IMG/VR virus record: IMGVR_UViG_3300027754_000471
Span: 1-22,535 of that record
Source of the DNA: a virus
DNA: 22,535 nucleotides
Strand: one strand, 5' to 3'
Positions 6,798 through 14,968 of the stretch are shown in pieces (positions within the stretch are counted from its first letter, which is position 1; every line of letters starts with the position of its first letter). Position numbers and translations under genes: made by a program. Under the pieces are notes generated by a model. The model worked only from the letters and a program-made list of their open reading frames with translations. It was not told the DNA's origin and ran no database searches.

Positions 6798-9700
6798 TGT
6801 GTACCGTCCCAGTTATATGAAACGAATGATCCAGCAAATGTTGTCTTGTACCATCCAGCAGGAGCAAGTATTGTTCCTCCGGCATTGGTATATAGAGATC
6901 CAGAAGATCCAAATACACCAGTGTAGTAATATGTATTAAATGCATTGGATGCACATGACGCACCAGACGTTAATCCATAAGCTAAGCTCTTGCTTAAAAC
7001 TGGAGGCGCTGTCGTTGTGGTAGTCGTTGTACTTGTCGTTGTACTTGTCGTTGTACTTGTTGTTGTACTTGTTGTTGTACTCGTGGTTGTGGTAGTTGTA
7101 GCGCAGTTATACTTTGCAAGAACTAATCCTGTAATAGATATCTGCAAGGCATAAGTATTAGCTCCTTCGTTCACATAGTACCACTTGTTCAAGCCATTGA
7201 ACGGCAATGTACCTATTGAGTTGGTATATATAAAGTCTCCAAGTGCAGGGTATGCGCTAGCTCCATTATGGTAGAACGTTGTTGAGTTTACACCCAAAGA
7301 ACAAGAACTATACTGAGTGCTATATCCCGTTGGATCCATAAGGTATCCGGTGAACACAGGCGCAGTAGTCGTTGTGGTTGTTGTCGTAGATGTAGTCGTT
7401 GTTGTACCAATACACGTTGCACAGTTTGCATAAAGAACTCTTGGATTAGGAATTAGATACCCATAAGGTTGTGCAGCTACCGTTCCAGTGATTGTCCAGC
7501 AGTTGCCATCAGATGACTTCAATACATTGCCTACTGAGATTGCTTGAGAGAAAGTATCTAACAATACATCGTTGTATGTTGTTCCACATAATGTTGCGCT
7601 GTAGTAAGTTCCTGCTGGCAAAGTAGTTGTGGTCGTTGTGGTTCCGCAATTAAATACGTCAACTACATTACCAAGGTTGTCAACTTTTATTGCCTGACCA
7701 TTATTAATCAAGTACCAGTTGTTGCCACCCACTAAAGGCGTTGCACCATTTTGATCTTCGTAAACAATGTCATCAACCATCGGGAATACTGTGTATCCGT
7801 TTGAGTACATAGTAATAAATGTAGGTACAGCAATTGCACAGCAAGCTGATGCACTAACTTGATTATGAACCTTATCCACTTGAATAGGAATATAATTTAC
7901 TGGTTGGCTATTTACGGTAATTATAAATGTGTTTGGTATGCTTGTTCCCACACAGTTAGTTGCCGTTACATTTAAATTGTATTGCCCAAATCCAGACGCT
8001 GTTCCAGAAATTAATCCTGTCGCGGTGTCAAGACTCAAACCTGCCGGCATGCTATTAGTTTGACAAGGACCTACTAATGAGAATGTTACATCTGATCCAG
8101 TGACAACTGATATTGTACCACTGACATAGCATTTGTAAAGAACCTGACCAAGATTAACAACAACATTTTCATACAATAATGTAATTGGGTTTTGTCCAGT
8201 AACAACGCCACCAACCGTTCCGCCATCAATGGCATAATTAGATGATGTGGTTGACACAGCAAAACTTGTAGGGTTATTTGTTGCAGCTACCTTAATGCTT
8301 ACATCATTACCTTGGATGAATTCTACATTGCCTTGAATAATAATTGGCACAGCAACCTCAGAGCATCCGCAATCGGTTACTGATAATACAACACCGAAGT
8401 TATCAATTCTTAATGCGTATCCAGATATGTAATAATATTTACTGTCTCCAGCAAATAATGTTGTTCCTCCAGCGTCAGAGTAGATAATATTTCCCTCAGA
8501 AGGTATTGTGTTTTGTCCATTATAATATACAGTTGTGCTTGTGCTTCCGGCACATGCAAGGGCTGTAGTTATATAGGGTGTTGCACCCATTGCGATTGAC
8601 CTCAATGTGGTTGCGTAAGTTTGGAATGACCATGTTGTACTAACAATAGGAGAGTAAACATATAAGAAATAACTTCCTGTTGTTTGTTTAACCTGTGTTA
8701 AGAATCCTAATCCGTTGTTTACCAATCCATTATAAGGAGAACTTAAATTTATATTATCAACACCTAATGCAACCAATGCGTTATAGTTTGACAAGCTGTT
8801 TAATCCAACGTATCCACTATCATTAATTAAGTTGTTGTTTGCGTCATATAAAACAAATCTAGAAGCACCAACTCCTGCGTTATACTTCAATTGTAAATTA
8901 CCTACGTTTGATCCATAGTTCAATTCAATGATCTCAGGATTCAATGTGCCAGAAGATGTAGACGATCCAACGCTTGGAATGTTTACTTTGTTTCTATAAT
9001 CCCAAGTTAAGTACAAATTAGTACCACTTGCTGCATAATTGAAGTTTGCATTGTAAAGACCTGCGCTATAAACTGGCGTAATCTCAGTAGACGCTGCAAT
9101 CAATGCATTTACATTTGCAGGGTCGTAGGTTGCGTTTGTATCTAATGAATATACTTTATTACCCAAACTTGGATTAAATATCTTTATATTTGATCCTTGT
9201 GCATTTGTAGGTGTGGTATAAGATGTAAGAGTAACAGTATCTCCAATTGCTGGAATGTCACCCTGCCCAACAACACCAATACTTTGAGAATATAATGATA
9301 ATCCAGTTGGTTGCATTACTACGTTTGAGTACAATGCTCCTGAAGATCCTGAGCTTGTCCAGTTCACGTTCTGTTGTGTTTGCGATCCACCTTGAGCTAT
9401 TTGACCACCATTAGAAACCACAACTGTCTTAATAACAGCTGGTCTATTAGATTGAGTCAATATAACATCTTGAAATGTTCCGCAGGCATTCACTCTAATC
9501 TTTATAGATCTAGATGTAGCAGCTCCAATATTTGACGTAAGCGTAACTTTAATAAGTTTATTACCTGTGCCAGCAACTTGAGAAAGTGTAGCCCATCCAG
9601 TTCCAAAACCATTGTCAATCAATGACACAGTCCAGTTCTGAGATGCAGTAATAATAAATGTGTCATATGTTCCGGCAGTTCCCTCAATAAAGAAAACTGT

Positions 9701-12700
9701 TTTGTTTACAGAGTATGTACACAAGTTCACAGTTTTTGTGTTGCTTGTTAATACATACACGGCATCATAAGGATCATATGCACCAATCTTTTGTGTATCT
9801 GGCCCACTTGAGAATAAATCTCTGAACCAGTCTCTCATGCCTTGAGAAGATATCTCAAACAATCCAGACTCATCAAGCTTCATCGCTGTGCCTCTTCTGG
9901 CATCAGTAAAGAAGATATCAGATCCCCACTTCGCAAAACTCTCAGGGTTTAAGCTAATACCATATTCTCCCATATAAGGTACAGGTGTACCAAGCACTTC
10001 AGGGATAGAAGATATTGCGCCTCCGCCAATAGCGTCGCTTAGTAAGTTCTTTTCGTAAAGAACTCTGAATATTTTATTCTCTTGAAATACAACTAAGTCA
10101 GTGTCTCTTGAGTGCAGCTTTTGAATGGAGCCGTATGCTCTGTCCAAAAACTTGAAGTTAGCTTTTGATAAGTTGAACTCATTCAATCTATTAGTAGATG
10201 TTTCAGACTGATATATTTGGGAGTACGTGATGCCAGACTTCGCATTGCTTTGCGCATAGTTAGAAATGTATGAGTTAACCCTTGGAGTATTCCCCATAGT
10301 AGGCTGATTGAAATCATCCCTAACTCTATAACTTTCAACTCCATTACCAAATGAGAATGCGTTAAAGTCATTAATCTGCAAAGTTGCAATACCGTTTAAC
10401 GGTTGAACTTTGTCTCCTGATGCAATTCCTGATGCGGTTGATCCATGAAGCTTTATTGATCCGCTAGTTGTGATTGGGTATGTGATTGGTATCTCATAAA
10501 ATATCTCAGAATTATTGTCCCTACCAATTGTTTCAAGCACTATAGGGGTTTGACCAAATGGACTATATGTAATTTTAAAAGTAATTTTATTTTCTGATTT
10601 TTTATCAAATTGATCCTCATAAACATTAGGTATTGCTGGATTATCTTTTTGATTATTGACATCGTAACCTTTTACAATCATATTTACGGAATTATTAATA
10701 ATTCTAAAAAACACATTTTTAGGGCCATTATTGGTTCCGTCTTCAGAATATTGTCTAAATTTAGTATAAATCTGATCTTCGTAAAACCATTCTTCAATGT
10801 TTACATAATCAGAAGAAGAAATAAATGCTTGTTCAGGCTGATCTGCCGATCCTTCGCTTTCAGATATGTCTATTTTAATAAATTGACCAGAAGTTATATT
10901 GTTTAATGGTAAGGCCGCAAACCCTCCATCTCTTTGATAAGGACTACTCCACCATGTCGGGCCATTAAATACATTAAGACCCTTATTGCTTCTACAGTTT
11001 ATTCTCCAAGAATCTCCAACCGTATAACCAGAATTTGATCCAAATATAATAAAACCAATAACCTTTCCTGAAGCGTCTTTTAAATAGTTACCCTTCTTTA
11101 ATCCTGAACTATCTTTATTTACGTCAATATTTGATTCAATTGGCGTAGATAAATTAGGAAACAAATAATAACTAAATGTACTTACTTTTGTAGTTTTATT
11201 GGTTCCTGTTATTTTTAAAAAATATCTAGCGTCCTTAGACCCTCTATAATCAGGTATAACCGTAAGTTTATTATTGCCTGTTCCATAAAATATTGGTGTT
11301 TCAATTGCAGAGTAAGCATTGTATTTGCTATAATTTATACTTCCATTATATGCTTGCAAGTATGTATCTCTATTTGTAGCCTTACCAACATCACTTATAG
11401 AAGCTTCAGAGTTAGATATCTTAGTAAATAAAGATCCCTCAGATTTAATTTTAATATAAAACCCTTCAGGTTGAGTTGTTGGAGGGTTATTCAAGAAGTT
11501 AATCGCCTTCATGTCCGCCTCAATAATTTTATATCTCTCGGCAGAACCTGTTGGTCCAGACTCTGTAGACTTAATCGTTAAGTAAGCATCTTTCTGAACC
11601 TTATCAATGTCAGCCTTGGGTATTAAGAACCAAGTATACAAACCATCTTGAAAATAATCAACTGGAAATACATTGTAATACTCTGATTTGTTTTGTTTTA
11701 TAAAGAACCTATACTTTGTTGCAAAACAAGGAGCATAGTTCTTAACAGAAACTTTTAATAAGTTTTGCGCAGTAGATGCACTCGCTGGCACATGAACTGT
11801 ATTCCCATCAGAGGTAAGAACAGTTGTCATTCTACCATAGTCATCTAAATACACAATCCCTAACTCATAGTCCCTGTCGCTTTTAAATGTTTTTCTTGGA
11901 ACACCCTTAGTTACTACAGGTATAGATTCTAGCTTAGCTTCAAGGCTAATATTAATAGGCACTTGATTGCAGTCAGCGATATCATAGAACTGAGTGTAGT
12001 TACCATAAGATAATCTGTTGCCAATATACTCTTGCGCTTTTGCTTTCAATGGCACGTTGTCAAACAACCTTGTCAATTGATCTTCTGGCAAAGCTGCGTA
12101 AGCTTTGTTGTTTTGAAATTTAAACTTATTTGATAAAGCTGTCGCCTTGGTTATGTTCTCAATAATGTTTGCCGTCAATGAATAGCTGTCCTTAAATATT
12201 AACTGAACCTCTTTTACATTGCTGTCTCCAAAGTCAAAAGTAATATCAACAGTATTGTTTACATTGACCATGGACTTGTTACTTCCTGTCCCATAGTCAT
12301 ATGAGAATACCTTAGGGAAGAATGCAACGTCAGAGAAAGGCGATAACGCACTATACTCATTGTCAAGGTACTTGTATCTATAAGCAAATCGTATAAATCT
12401 CTCACTGATATTATTCACGTCAGATCCATCATTGCTCATTACAATTGTAGGCGCATTTAATGGAGGAGCTAATATCACAGAGATGTCTTTGTCTGTAAAC
12501 CCATCTAAGGCATATGTTCTTGTTACATTTATTTTTCTTGGTGGGTTCAATCCATCTGTCCAATACAATAAATTATCAACCAAGTTAACGCCAGTAATTA
12601 AATTACTAGTGCTGAACTTTAAGTACTCAACCGGAGCTCTACCAACGCTTTCTATTAACAATATATATGTCTCTCCTGTTCCGTTTGCATTCTCATGGTA

Positions 12701-12997
12701 TTTCACAACCATATTAAATATGCCCTTCACAAAATAGTATATATTATTGTTTGCCAGATCAACATACGAACCAATGGTTGTATATGTGCCCGGCAACGTG
12801 ATACCCATAGCTAACGCTGCGGCTCTTAATCCAGACACTTTGGTGTTACCCATTACATTCTGCACGGAACCAACATTGGTTGAGTCAGATGTACCTACAC
12901 GGATGTTTCTGGCATCTCTATATTGACCATTAGGGATAAGCCTCTCATCGAGGTCCTTGTTCATTATGCCAGCGGCAAAGTTTCTTTTTAATTCCAT
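6767..12997 (-). CDS. Giant tail nozzle-adhesin fusion with BACON, Ig-like and poly-Thr-linked repeat modules
   Basis: This 2076-residue protein has a nozzle/tail-tube part in front (about 1-1085). It opens with KDLDERLIPNGQYRDARNI and ends its conserved core with VVFQENKIFRV, GEYGIS, FFTDARRGTAMK and GMRDWFRDLF, motifs I associate with T7 gp12/P22 gp10-like nozzle proteins of crAss-like and aquatic phages. A BACON domain follows (about 1093-1183; ITASQNWTVS, GWATLSQ, VILTQS). Next come beta-rich adhesin-like sequence (1183-1475), a repeat module (about 1478-1545), an He_PIG-type Ig domain (about 1630-1702; MPAGLSLDTATGLISGTASG) and further repeat modules separated by poly-Thr/Ser linkers. 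T7 gp12 is about 800 residues, so the C-terminal half is an added host-binding extension. It starts 2 nt after the 297-residue gene and overlaps the glycosyltransferase-like gene. It is likely expressed from the promoter before the 229-residue gene. Confidence 0.75.
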   Translation of the reverse strand: MELKRNFAAGIMNKDLDERLIPNGQYRDARNIRVGTSDSTNVGSVQNVMGNTKVSGLRAAALAMGITLPGTYTTIGSYVDLANNNIYYFVKGIFNMVVKYHENANGTGETYILLIESVGRAPVEYLKFSTSNLITGVNLVDNLLYWTDGLNPPRKINVTRTYALDGFTDKDISVILAPPLNAPTIVMSNDGSDVNNISERFIRFAYRYKYLDNEYSALSPFSDVAFFPKVFSYDYGTGSNKSMVNVNNTVDITFDFGDSNVKEVQLIFKDSYSLTANIIENITKATALSNKFKFQNNKAYAALPEDQLTRLFDNVPLKAKAQEYIGNRLSYGNYTQFYDIADCNQVPINISLEAKLESIPVVTKGVPRKTFKSDRDYELGIVYLDDYGRMTTVLTSDGNTVHVPASASTAQNLLKVSVKNYAPCFATKYRFFIKQNKSEYYNVFPVDYFQDGLYTWFLIPKADIDKVQKDAYLTIKSTESGPTGSAERYKIIEADMKAINFLNNPPTTQPEGFYIKIKSEGSLFTKISNSEASISDVGKATNRDTYLQAYNGSINYSKYNAYSAIETPIFYGTGNNKLTVIPDYRGSKDARYFLKITGTNKTTKVSTFSYYLFPNLSTPIESNIDVNKDSSGLKKGNYLKDASGKVIGFIIFGSNSGYTVGDSWRINCRSNKGLNVFNGPTWWSSPYQRDGGFAALPLNNITSGQFIKIDISESEGSADQPEQAFISSSDYVNIEEWFYEDQIYTKFRQYSEDGTNNGPKNVFFRIINNSVNMIVKGYDVNNQKDNPAIPNVYEDQFDKKSENKITFKITYSPFGQTPIVLETIGRDNNSEIFYEIPITYPITTSGSIKLHGSTASGIASGDKVQPLNGIATLQINDFNAFSFGNGVESYRVRDDFNQPTMGNTPRVNSYISNYAQSNAKSGITYSQIYQSETSTNRLNEFNLSKANFKFLDRAYGSIQKLHSRDTDLVVFQENKIFRVLYEKNLLSDAIGGGAISSIPEVLGTPVPYMGEYGISLNPESFAKWGSDIFFTDARRGTAMKLDESGLFEISSQGMRDWFRDLFSSGPDTQKIGAYDPYDAVYVLTSNTKTVNLCTYSVNKTVFFIEGTAGTYDTFIITASQNWTVSLIDNGFGTGWATLSQVAGTGNKLIKVTLTSNIGAATSRSIKIRVNACGTFQDVILTQSNRPAVIKTVVVSNGGQIAQGGSQTQQNVNWTSSGSSGALYSNVVMQPTGLSLYSQSIGVVGQGDIPAIGDTVTLTSYTTPTNAQGSNIKIFNPSLGNKVYSLDTNATYDPANVNALIAASTEITPVYSAGLYNANFNYAASGTNLYLTWDYRNKVNIPSVGSSTSSGTLNPEIIELNYGSNVGNLQLKYNAGVGASRFVLYDANNNLINDSGYVGLNSLSNYNALVALGVDNINLSSPYNGLVNNGLGFLTQVKQTTGSYFLYVYSPIVSTTWSFQTYATTLRSIAMGATPYITTALACAGSTSTTVYYNGQNTIPSEGNIIYSDAGGTTLFAGDSKYYYISGYALRIDNFGVVLSVTDCGCSEVAVPIIIQGNVEFIQGNDVSIKVAATNNPTSFAVSTTSSNYAIDGGTVGGVVTGQNPITLLYENVVVNLGQVLYKCYVSGTISVVTGSDVTFSLVGPCQTNSMPAGLSLDTATGLISGTASGFGQYNLNVTATNCVGTSIPNTFIITVNSQPVNYIPIQVDKVHNQVSASACCAIAVPTFITMYSNGYTVFPMVDDIVYEDQNGATPLVGGNNWYLINNGQAIKVDNLGNVVDVFNCGTTTTTTTLPAGTYYSATLCGTTYNDVLLDTFSQAISVGNVLKSSDGNCWTITGTVAAQPYGYLIPNPRVLYANCATCIGTTTTTSTTTTTTTTAPVFTGYLMDPTGYSTQYSSCSLGVNSTTFYHNGASAYPALGDFIYTNSIGTLPFNGLNKWYYVNEGANTYALQISITGLVLAKYNCATTTTTTSTTTSTTTSTTTSTTTSTTTTTTTAPPVLSKSLAYGLTSGASCASNAFNTYYYTGVFGSSGSLYTNAGGTILAPAGWYKTTFAGSFVSYNWDGTQWITVVDCPL
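7010..7099 (-). repeat. Poly-Thr/Ser linker with five 12-bp tandem units
   Basis: Thirty consecutive Thr/Ser codons follow NCA and precede APP. The centre (7031-7090) is five tandem 12-bp units, each coding Ser-Thr-Thr-Thr, with plus-strand unit acttgtcgttgt or acttgttgttgt and one more diverged copy. The unit length is a multiple of 3, so copy-number change keeps the frame. Most unit differences are synonymous. Confidence 0.9.
7364..7405 (-). repeat. Second poly-Thr linker (14 codons, one Ser)
   Basis: Fourteen codons encode TTTTTSTTTTTTTT between CIG and APV in the nozzle-adhesin protein. The linker joins the variant repeat module to the next Cys-bounded module, and sequence composition is like the two other linkers. 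Confidence 0.85.
7622..7642 (-). repeat. Third, short poly-Thr linker (7 codons)
   Basis: Seven Thr codons directly follow NCG at the end of a Cys-bounded module and precede LPAG. It is the shortest of three Thr linkers in the C-terminal part of the nozzle-adhesin gene. Confidence 0.8.
7897..8105 (-). other. He_PIG-type putative Ig domain within the nozzle-adhesin gene
   Basis: Residues about 1630-1702 contain MPAGLSLDTATGLISGTASG, then YNLNVTATNCVG and a final strand TFIITV. This is the usual LPxGLxLxxxTGxIxGTP...VxATN pattern of the putative Ig family found in bacterial surface adhesins. The terminal Pro of ISGTP is replaced by Ala. Confidence 0.75.
9440..9722 (-). other. BACON domain within the nozzle-adhesin gene
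   Basis: Residues about 1093-1183 show the BACON pattern: ITASQNWTVS (the ASxxWTVS core), GWATLSQVAGTGN, a long beta strand with VTLTSN, then RSIKIRVNACGTFQDVILTQS with the closing Gln-Ser. BACON domains are Bacteroidota-associated modules linked to carbohydrate or mucin binding, and are known in crAss-like phages. A binding role here is an inference. Confidence 0.8.
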
Positions 12998-12999
12998 AG

Positions 13000-13893
13000 T
13001 TATTTAATCCACTTATCTCTACCACGAAGAACCATTAATAATCTTCCTGGCTTAAGGTTACTCAATCTGATTTTAGCATTTCTTAGCATCGCTGACTTCT
13101 CTTCTCTTGCACGTCTTACAATGTACTCCTGAACGCCAATTCTGTTGTTTAGAATACACCATTTGATGTAAGAGTAAATAAAGTCTTCAGCAAACTTGTG
13201 AACCTTTAATTGTGATGGATCTGTGCTCTCAAGACCATCAGAGATATACTCAAGCACGATCAACCTGCCTGATACAGCTGACGAGAAGTTAATCACACCA
13301 GATGCTTTGTCAATTACAAACTTAGGGTTGACATTCGCTTCGCTTGACTCCATACCAAAGCGTCCGCCAATTCCGTATCTAAAGTACCAGTAGCCATCAT
13401 AGAACCAACCCTCTCTTCCATAGTACCATCCATCAATGTAAGCAATCTCCATTGCTGTATTCTTGATGCGTGAGATATCTAATTCAGATTGACCGGTGAT
13501 AATGTTGCCATCTTGGTCATAGATGAAATCATCATTGTTATCTTGCAAATATGCGTTAGCATAGTTAACAGTTGTGTTCTCTGTTAACTTGAACAACACA
13601 CCATTCGCTTCTAATGATATTCTAATATAGTCAACATAGTCAGGAGGCAATATGAACTTCAAATCATCCTTAACCTTCATCTCAAGAACCTTCTTGTTTC
13701 TTAGTGCGTCATAGTTTAGCTCCTGCAATGCTCTCTTTGCGTGGAACAACACATTGTAACGCGTAGCATTGTCAATTAATTTGTCAGGCCCAACATACAT
13801 AAGCATGAAGTTGTTGACAATATCAGCCAATGTTGTATTCTGCCCTTCACCCCAAAGGTTTGAGTCGTTGTAATATTCTTGGTTTGTTGACAT
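13000..13893 (-). CDS. Head-tail connector / ring (tail tubular A-like) protein
   Basis: This 297-residue protein contains FHAKRALQELNYDALRNKKVLEMKV (residues about 50-74) followed by LKFILPPDYVDYIRIS (78-93) and LTENTTVNYANAYLQDN (about 102-118). I recall this block from conserved ring or gp4/gp11-like connector proteins of crAss-like phages. A Tyr/Gly/Trp-rich stretch (about 150-180; GWYYGREGWFYDGYWYF) precedes a C-terminal helical part with KFAEDFIYSYIKW and a basic tail. T7 gp11 and P22 gp4, the functional counterparts, are somewhat shorter (about 170-200). It begins with a 1-nt TAATG overlap with the 229-residue gene and ends 2 nt before the nozzle-adhesin gene. Both neighbours fit a connector-to-tail series. 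Confidence 0.65.
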   Translation of the reverse strand: MSTNQEYYNDSNLWGEGQNTTLADIVNNFMLMYVGPDKLIDNATRYNVLFHAKRALQELNYDALRNKKVLEMKVKDDLKFILPPDYVDYIRISLEANGVLFKLTENTTVNYANAYLQDNNDDFIYDQDGNIITGQSELDISRIKNTAMEIAYIDGWYYGREGWFYDGYWYFRYGIGGRFGMESSEANVNPKFVIDKASGVINFSSAVSGRLIVLEYISDGLESTDPSQLKVHKFAEDFIYSYIKWCILNNRIGVQEYIVRRAREEKSAMLRNAKIRLSNLKPGRLLMVLRGRDKWIK

Positions 13894-14582
13894 TATTGTT
13901 GTTGTTGATTATTTTGTTCCTCAGCAGTTGCTATTGCAACAATCTCATTCTCTCTAATAGTAACACCAGCAAACTTCAATATCTTGATAATCAAGTCGTT
14001 CTGAAATATATCAGGCACCTCAAAGTCTTTATAATCTGGAGCAGCTTGGTCAAACAATGGTGCTTGCGTTGCCGGATCCGTGTAGTATGTCCACTTCGGA
14101 TCTAACGGGTATCTATTGTAAACAATTGATACGTTAGTCTGAATTGTTGATGGATAGACAGTTATTGTTGTGCCAGCTTGTGAGTAAGCAGGGTAATAAG
14201 TTGTTGGAGCTGTGTGATTAGAAAACAAAAAGTAAGGCAATTTGTTTTTCTCAATTCTCTCAACATCCTTAAGACTATACAATACATTTGTTACACTATA
14301 TACATCTGTAGGCAAATTGTATATGCCACCAGAATATGTTAATGCAGCGCTGGTAGAAAACTTATCAATGCTTTCAGACAAAAGCTTGGCAATGTCCGAG
14401 CTGCCACTATACGATACCCCTGTATTCCTCTTAACAAGCCACTTATTGTATTGATAGAACATATCTTCAAATACCTCTAATTGTGCTTGTCTGGCAAATG
14501 CATTGAATTCATCAGGAGTAAGATATCCATTGTTATCCTTGTTAAGGAAGAACATTACGGTATTTCTTACGTTATTTATCAT
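13893..14582 (-). CDS. Head-tail adaptor / ring protein with an EF-hand-like N-terminal loop
   Basis: This 229-residue protein starts with a helix-loop-helix: a hydrophobic helix (5-13), the loop NKDNNGYLTPDE (14-25), and a helix FNAFARQAQLEVFEDMF (26-42). The rest is mixed, with beta-like YNLPTDVYSVTNVLY (about 88-102), TTITVYP (137-143) and a C-terminal helix (about 195-215, IFQNDLIIKILKFAGV) ending in NNQQQQ. From memory, similar small proteins directly precede the ring protein in crAss-like and related aquatic phages, where they sit between portal and tail. It is first in the unit that reads into the 297-residue, nozzle-adhesin and glycosyltransferase-like genes, and has its own TAnnTTTG box right after a terminator. 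The adaptor role is inferred from order. Confidence 0.6.
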   Translation of the reverse strand: MINNVRNTVMFFLNKDNNGYLTPDEFNAFARQAQLEVFEDMFYQYNKWLVKRNTGVSYSGSSDIAKLLSESIDKFSTSAALTYSGGIYNLPTDVYSVTNVLYSLKDVERIEKNKLPYFLFSNHTAPTTYYPAYSQAGTTITVYPSTIQTNVSIVYNRYPLDPKWTYYTDPATQAPLFDQAAPDYKDFEVPDIFQNDLIIKILKFAGVTIRENEIVAIATAEEQNNQQQQ

Positions 14583-14589
14583 TGTATCG

Positions 14590-14597
14590 CAAAGATA
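14590..14597 (-). promoter_or_regulatory. -7 box (TATCTTTG) before the adaptor gene
   Basis: TATCTTTGC fits TAnnTTTG and ends 7 nt before the ATG at 14582. It lies 2 nt downstream of the U-tract of the preceding terminator, so termination and re-initiation are fused in under 40 nt. No -33 TTTG was found; the terminator stem occupies that place. Confidence 0.55.
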
Positions 14598-14599
14598 AT

Positions 14600-14627
14600 A
14601 AAAAAATAGCAGGGACTTGCCCTGCTA
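14600..14627 (-). terminator. Intrinsic terminator after the 97-residue gene
   Basis: On the minus strand an 8-bp perfect stem (TAGCAGGG with CCCTGCTA) closes a 5-nt loop and is followed by seven T. It begins 26 nt after the stop of the 97-residue gene. Stem length, GC content and U-tract are all typical of a Rho-independent terminator. Confidence 0.85.
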
Positions 14628-14653
14628 CCTTAATGAATGAAAGAAAGAAATAA

Positions 14654-14947
14654 TTAAGCGATTGCTGCAATAGAAATACTAACACCACTTGGTAGTGTTG
14701 GTGTAATAAATTGCAAAGGAGCCGAGTTTGGCTTGTTAATAGCAATGATTGCATCAATAATTGATTGAACTGTTGCAAAAGTTGCATTACTTGTGTGAGT
14801 AAGTGTAATTACGTCAGTAGATGCGCTAGCAGCAGTGTACGCAATAGTAACGGTAGTATCAGAAGCTTTAGCTACTAAACCGATGTTGTCTAGGCCGATC
14901 AAAACCGTTCCGGTAGTCGATGCCTCAATTTTTAAAAATTTGCTCAT
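14654..14947 (-). CDS. Small conserved late protein, candidate head decoration or minor capsid protein
   Basis: This 97-residue protein begins MSKFLKIEAS from the ATG at 14947. A longer frame would need a TTG at 14959, which lies within the promoter box, so the ATG is preferred. The composition is Ala/Thr/Ile/Ser-rich with alternating beta-prone stretches (TVLIGL, TVTIAYTAAS, DVITLTHTS) and one helix (about 62-75, TVQSIIDAIIAIN). There are no Cys, no catalytic motif and no signal peptide. It lies between the 248-residue gene and the adaptor gene, with a TAnnTTTG box in front and a strong terminator behind. This suggests high or separately tuned expression. Small beta-rich proteins next to capsid genes are often decoration or head fibre proteins; that role is a guess. 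Confidence 0.6.
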   Translation of the reverse strand: MSKFLKIEASTTGTVLIGLDNIGLVAKASDTTVTIAYTAASASTDVITLTHTSNATFATVQSIIDAIIAINKPNSAPLQFITPTLPSGVSISIAAIA

Positions 14948-14956
14948 AGTTGTATG

Positions 14957-14964
14957 CAAATATA
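14957..14964 (-). promoter_or_regulatory. -7 box (TATATTTG) before the 97-residue gene
   Basis: TATATTTGC matches TAnnTTTG and ends 9 nt before the ATG at 14947, in the 21-nt gap after the 248-residue gene. No -33 TTTG was found at the usual distance. Confidence 0.45.
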
Positions 14965-14968
14965 ATAA

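Larger units (their letters stand above)
6770..8565 (-). repeat. Divergent Cys-bounded repeat modules (four clear copies, one variant) at the adhesin C-terminus
   Basis: About 65-80-residue units recur near 8375-8565, 7646-7850, 7100-7330 and 6770-6985. Shared features are an N-terminal Cys, a Tyr plus Asn-Gly (YYNG, YSNG, FYHNG), then P-x-x-G-D/N-x-I-Y-x-D/N, an aromatic WYxI or KYYYI, an hydrophobic IDN-G or ITGLVL segment, and a closing Cys in DCG, NCG, NCA or DCP. A more divergent unit lies near 7410-7615 (GNCWTITG, ending NCATC). The Ig-like domain interrupts the series. The paired cysteines may form a disulfide or just mark the module ends. Their ligand is unknown. Confidence 0.6.

Noticed and set aside
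6767-6840. Programmed -1 frameshift fusing the nozzle-adhesin to the glycosyltransferase-like protein
   Set aside because: The second frame is in the -1 register and overlaps by 31 nt, but no slippery heptamer is present in the overlap, and a stop lies just upstream of the ATG in the second frame. Ordinary coupled translation is simpler.
6770-7010. Diversity-generating retroelement target at the adhesin 3' end
   Set aside because: There is no reverse transcriptase, no template repeat and no C-type lectin-like VR motif in the window. A distant cassette outside the window cannot be excluded but has no support here.
7010-7105. Tandem repeats as a CRISPR array
   Set aside because: Units are 12 bp with no spacers and encode a Thr/Ser linker in frame with a long gene.
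14948-14959. TTG start giving a 101-residue version of the small late protein
   Set aside because: The TTG is part of the TAnnTTTG box, and an ATG four codons later gives a good MSKFLKIE start.
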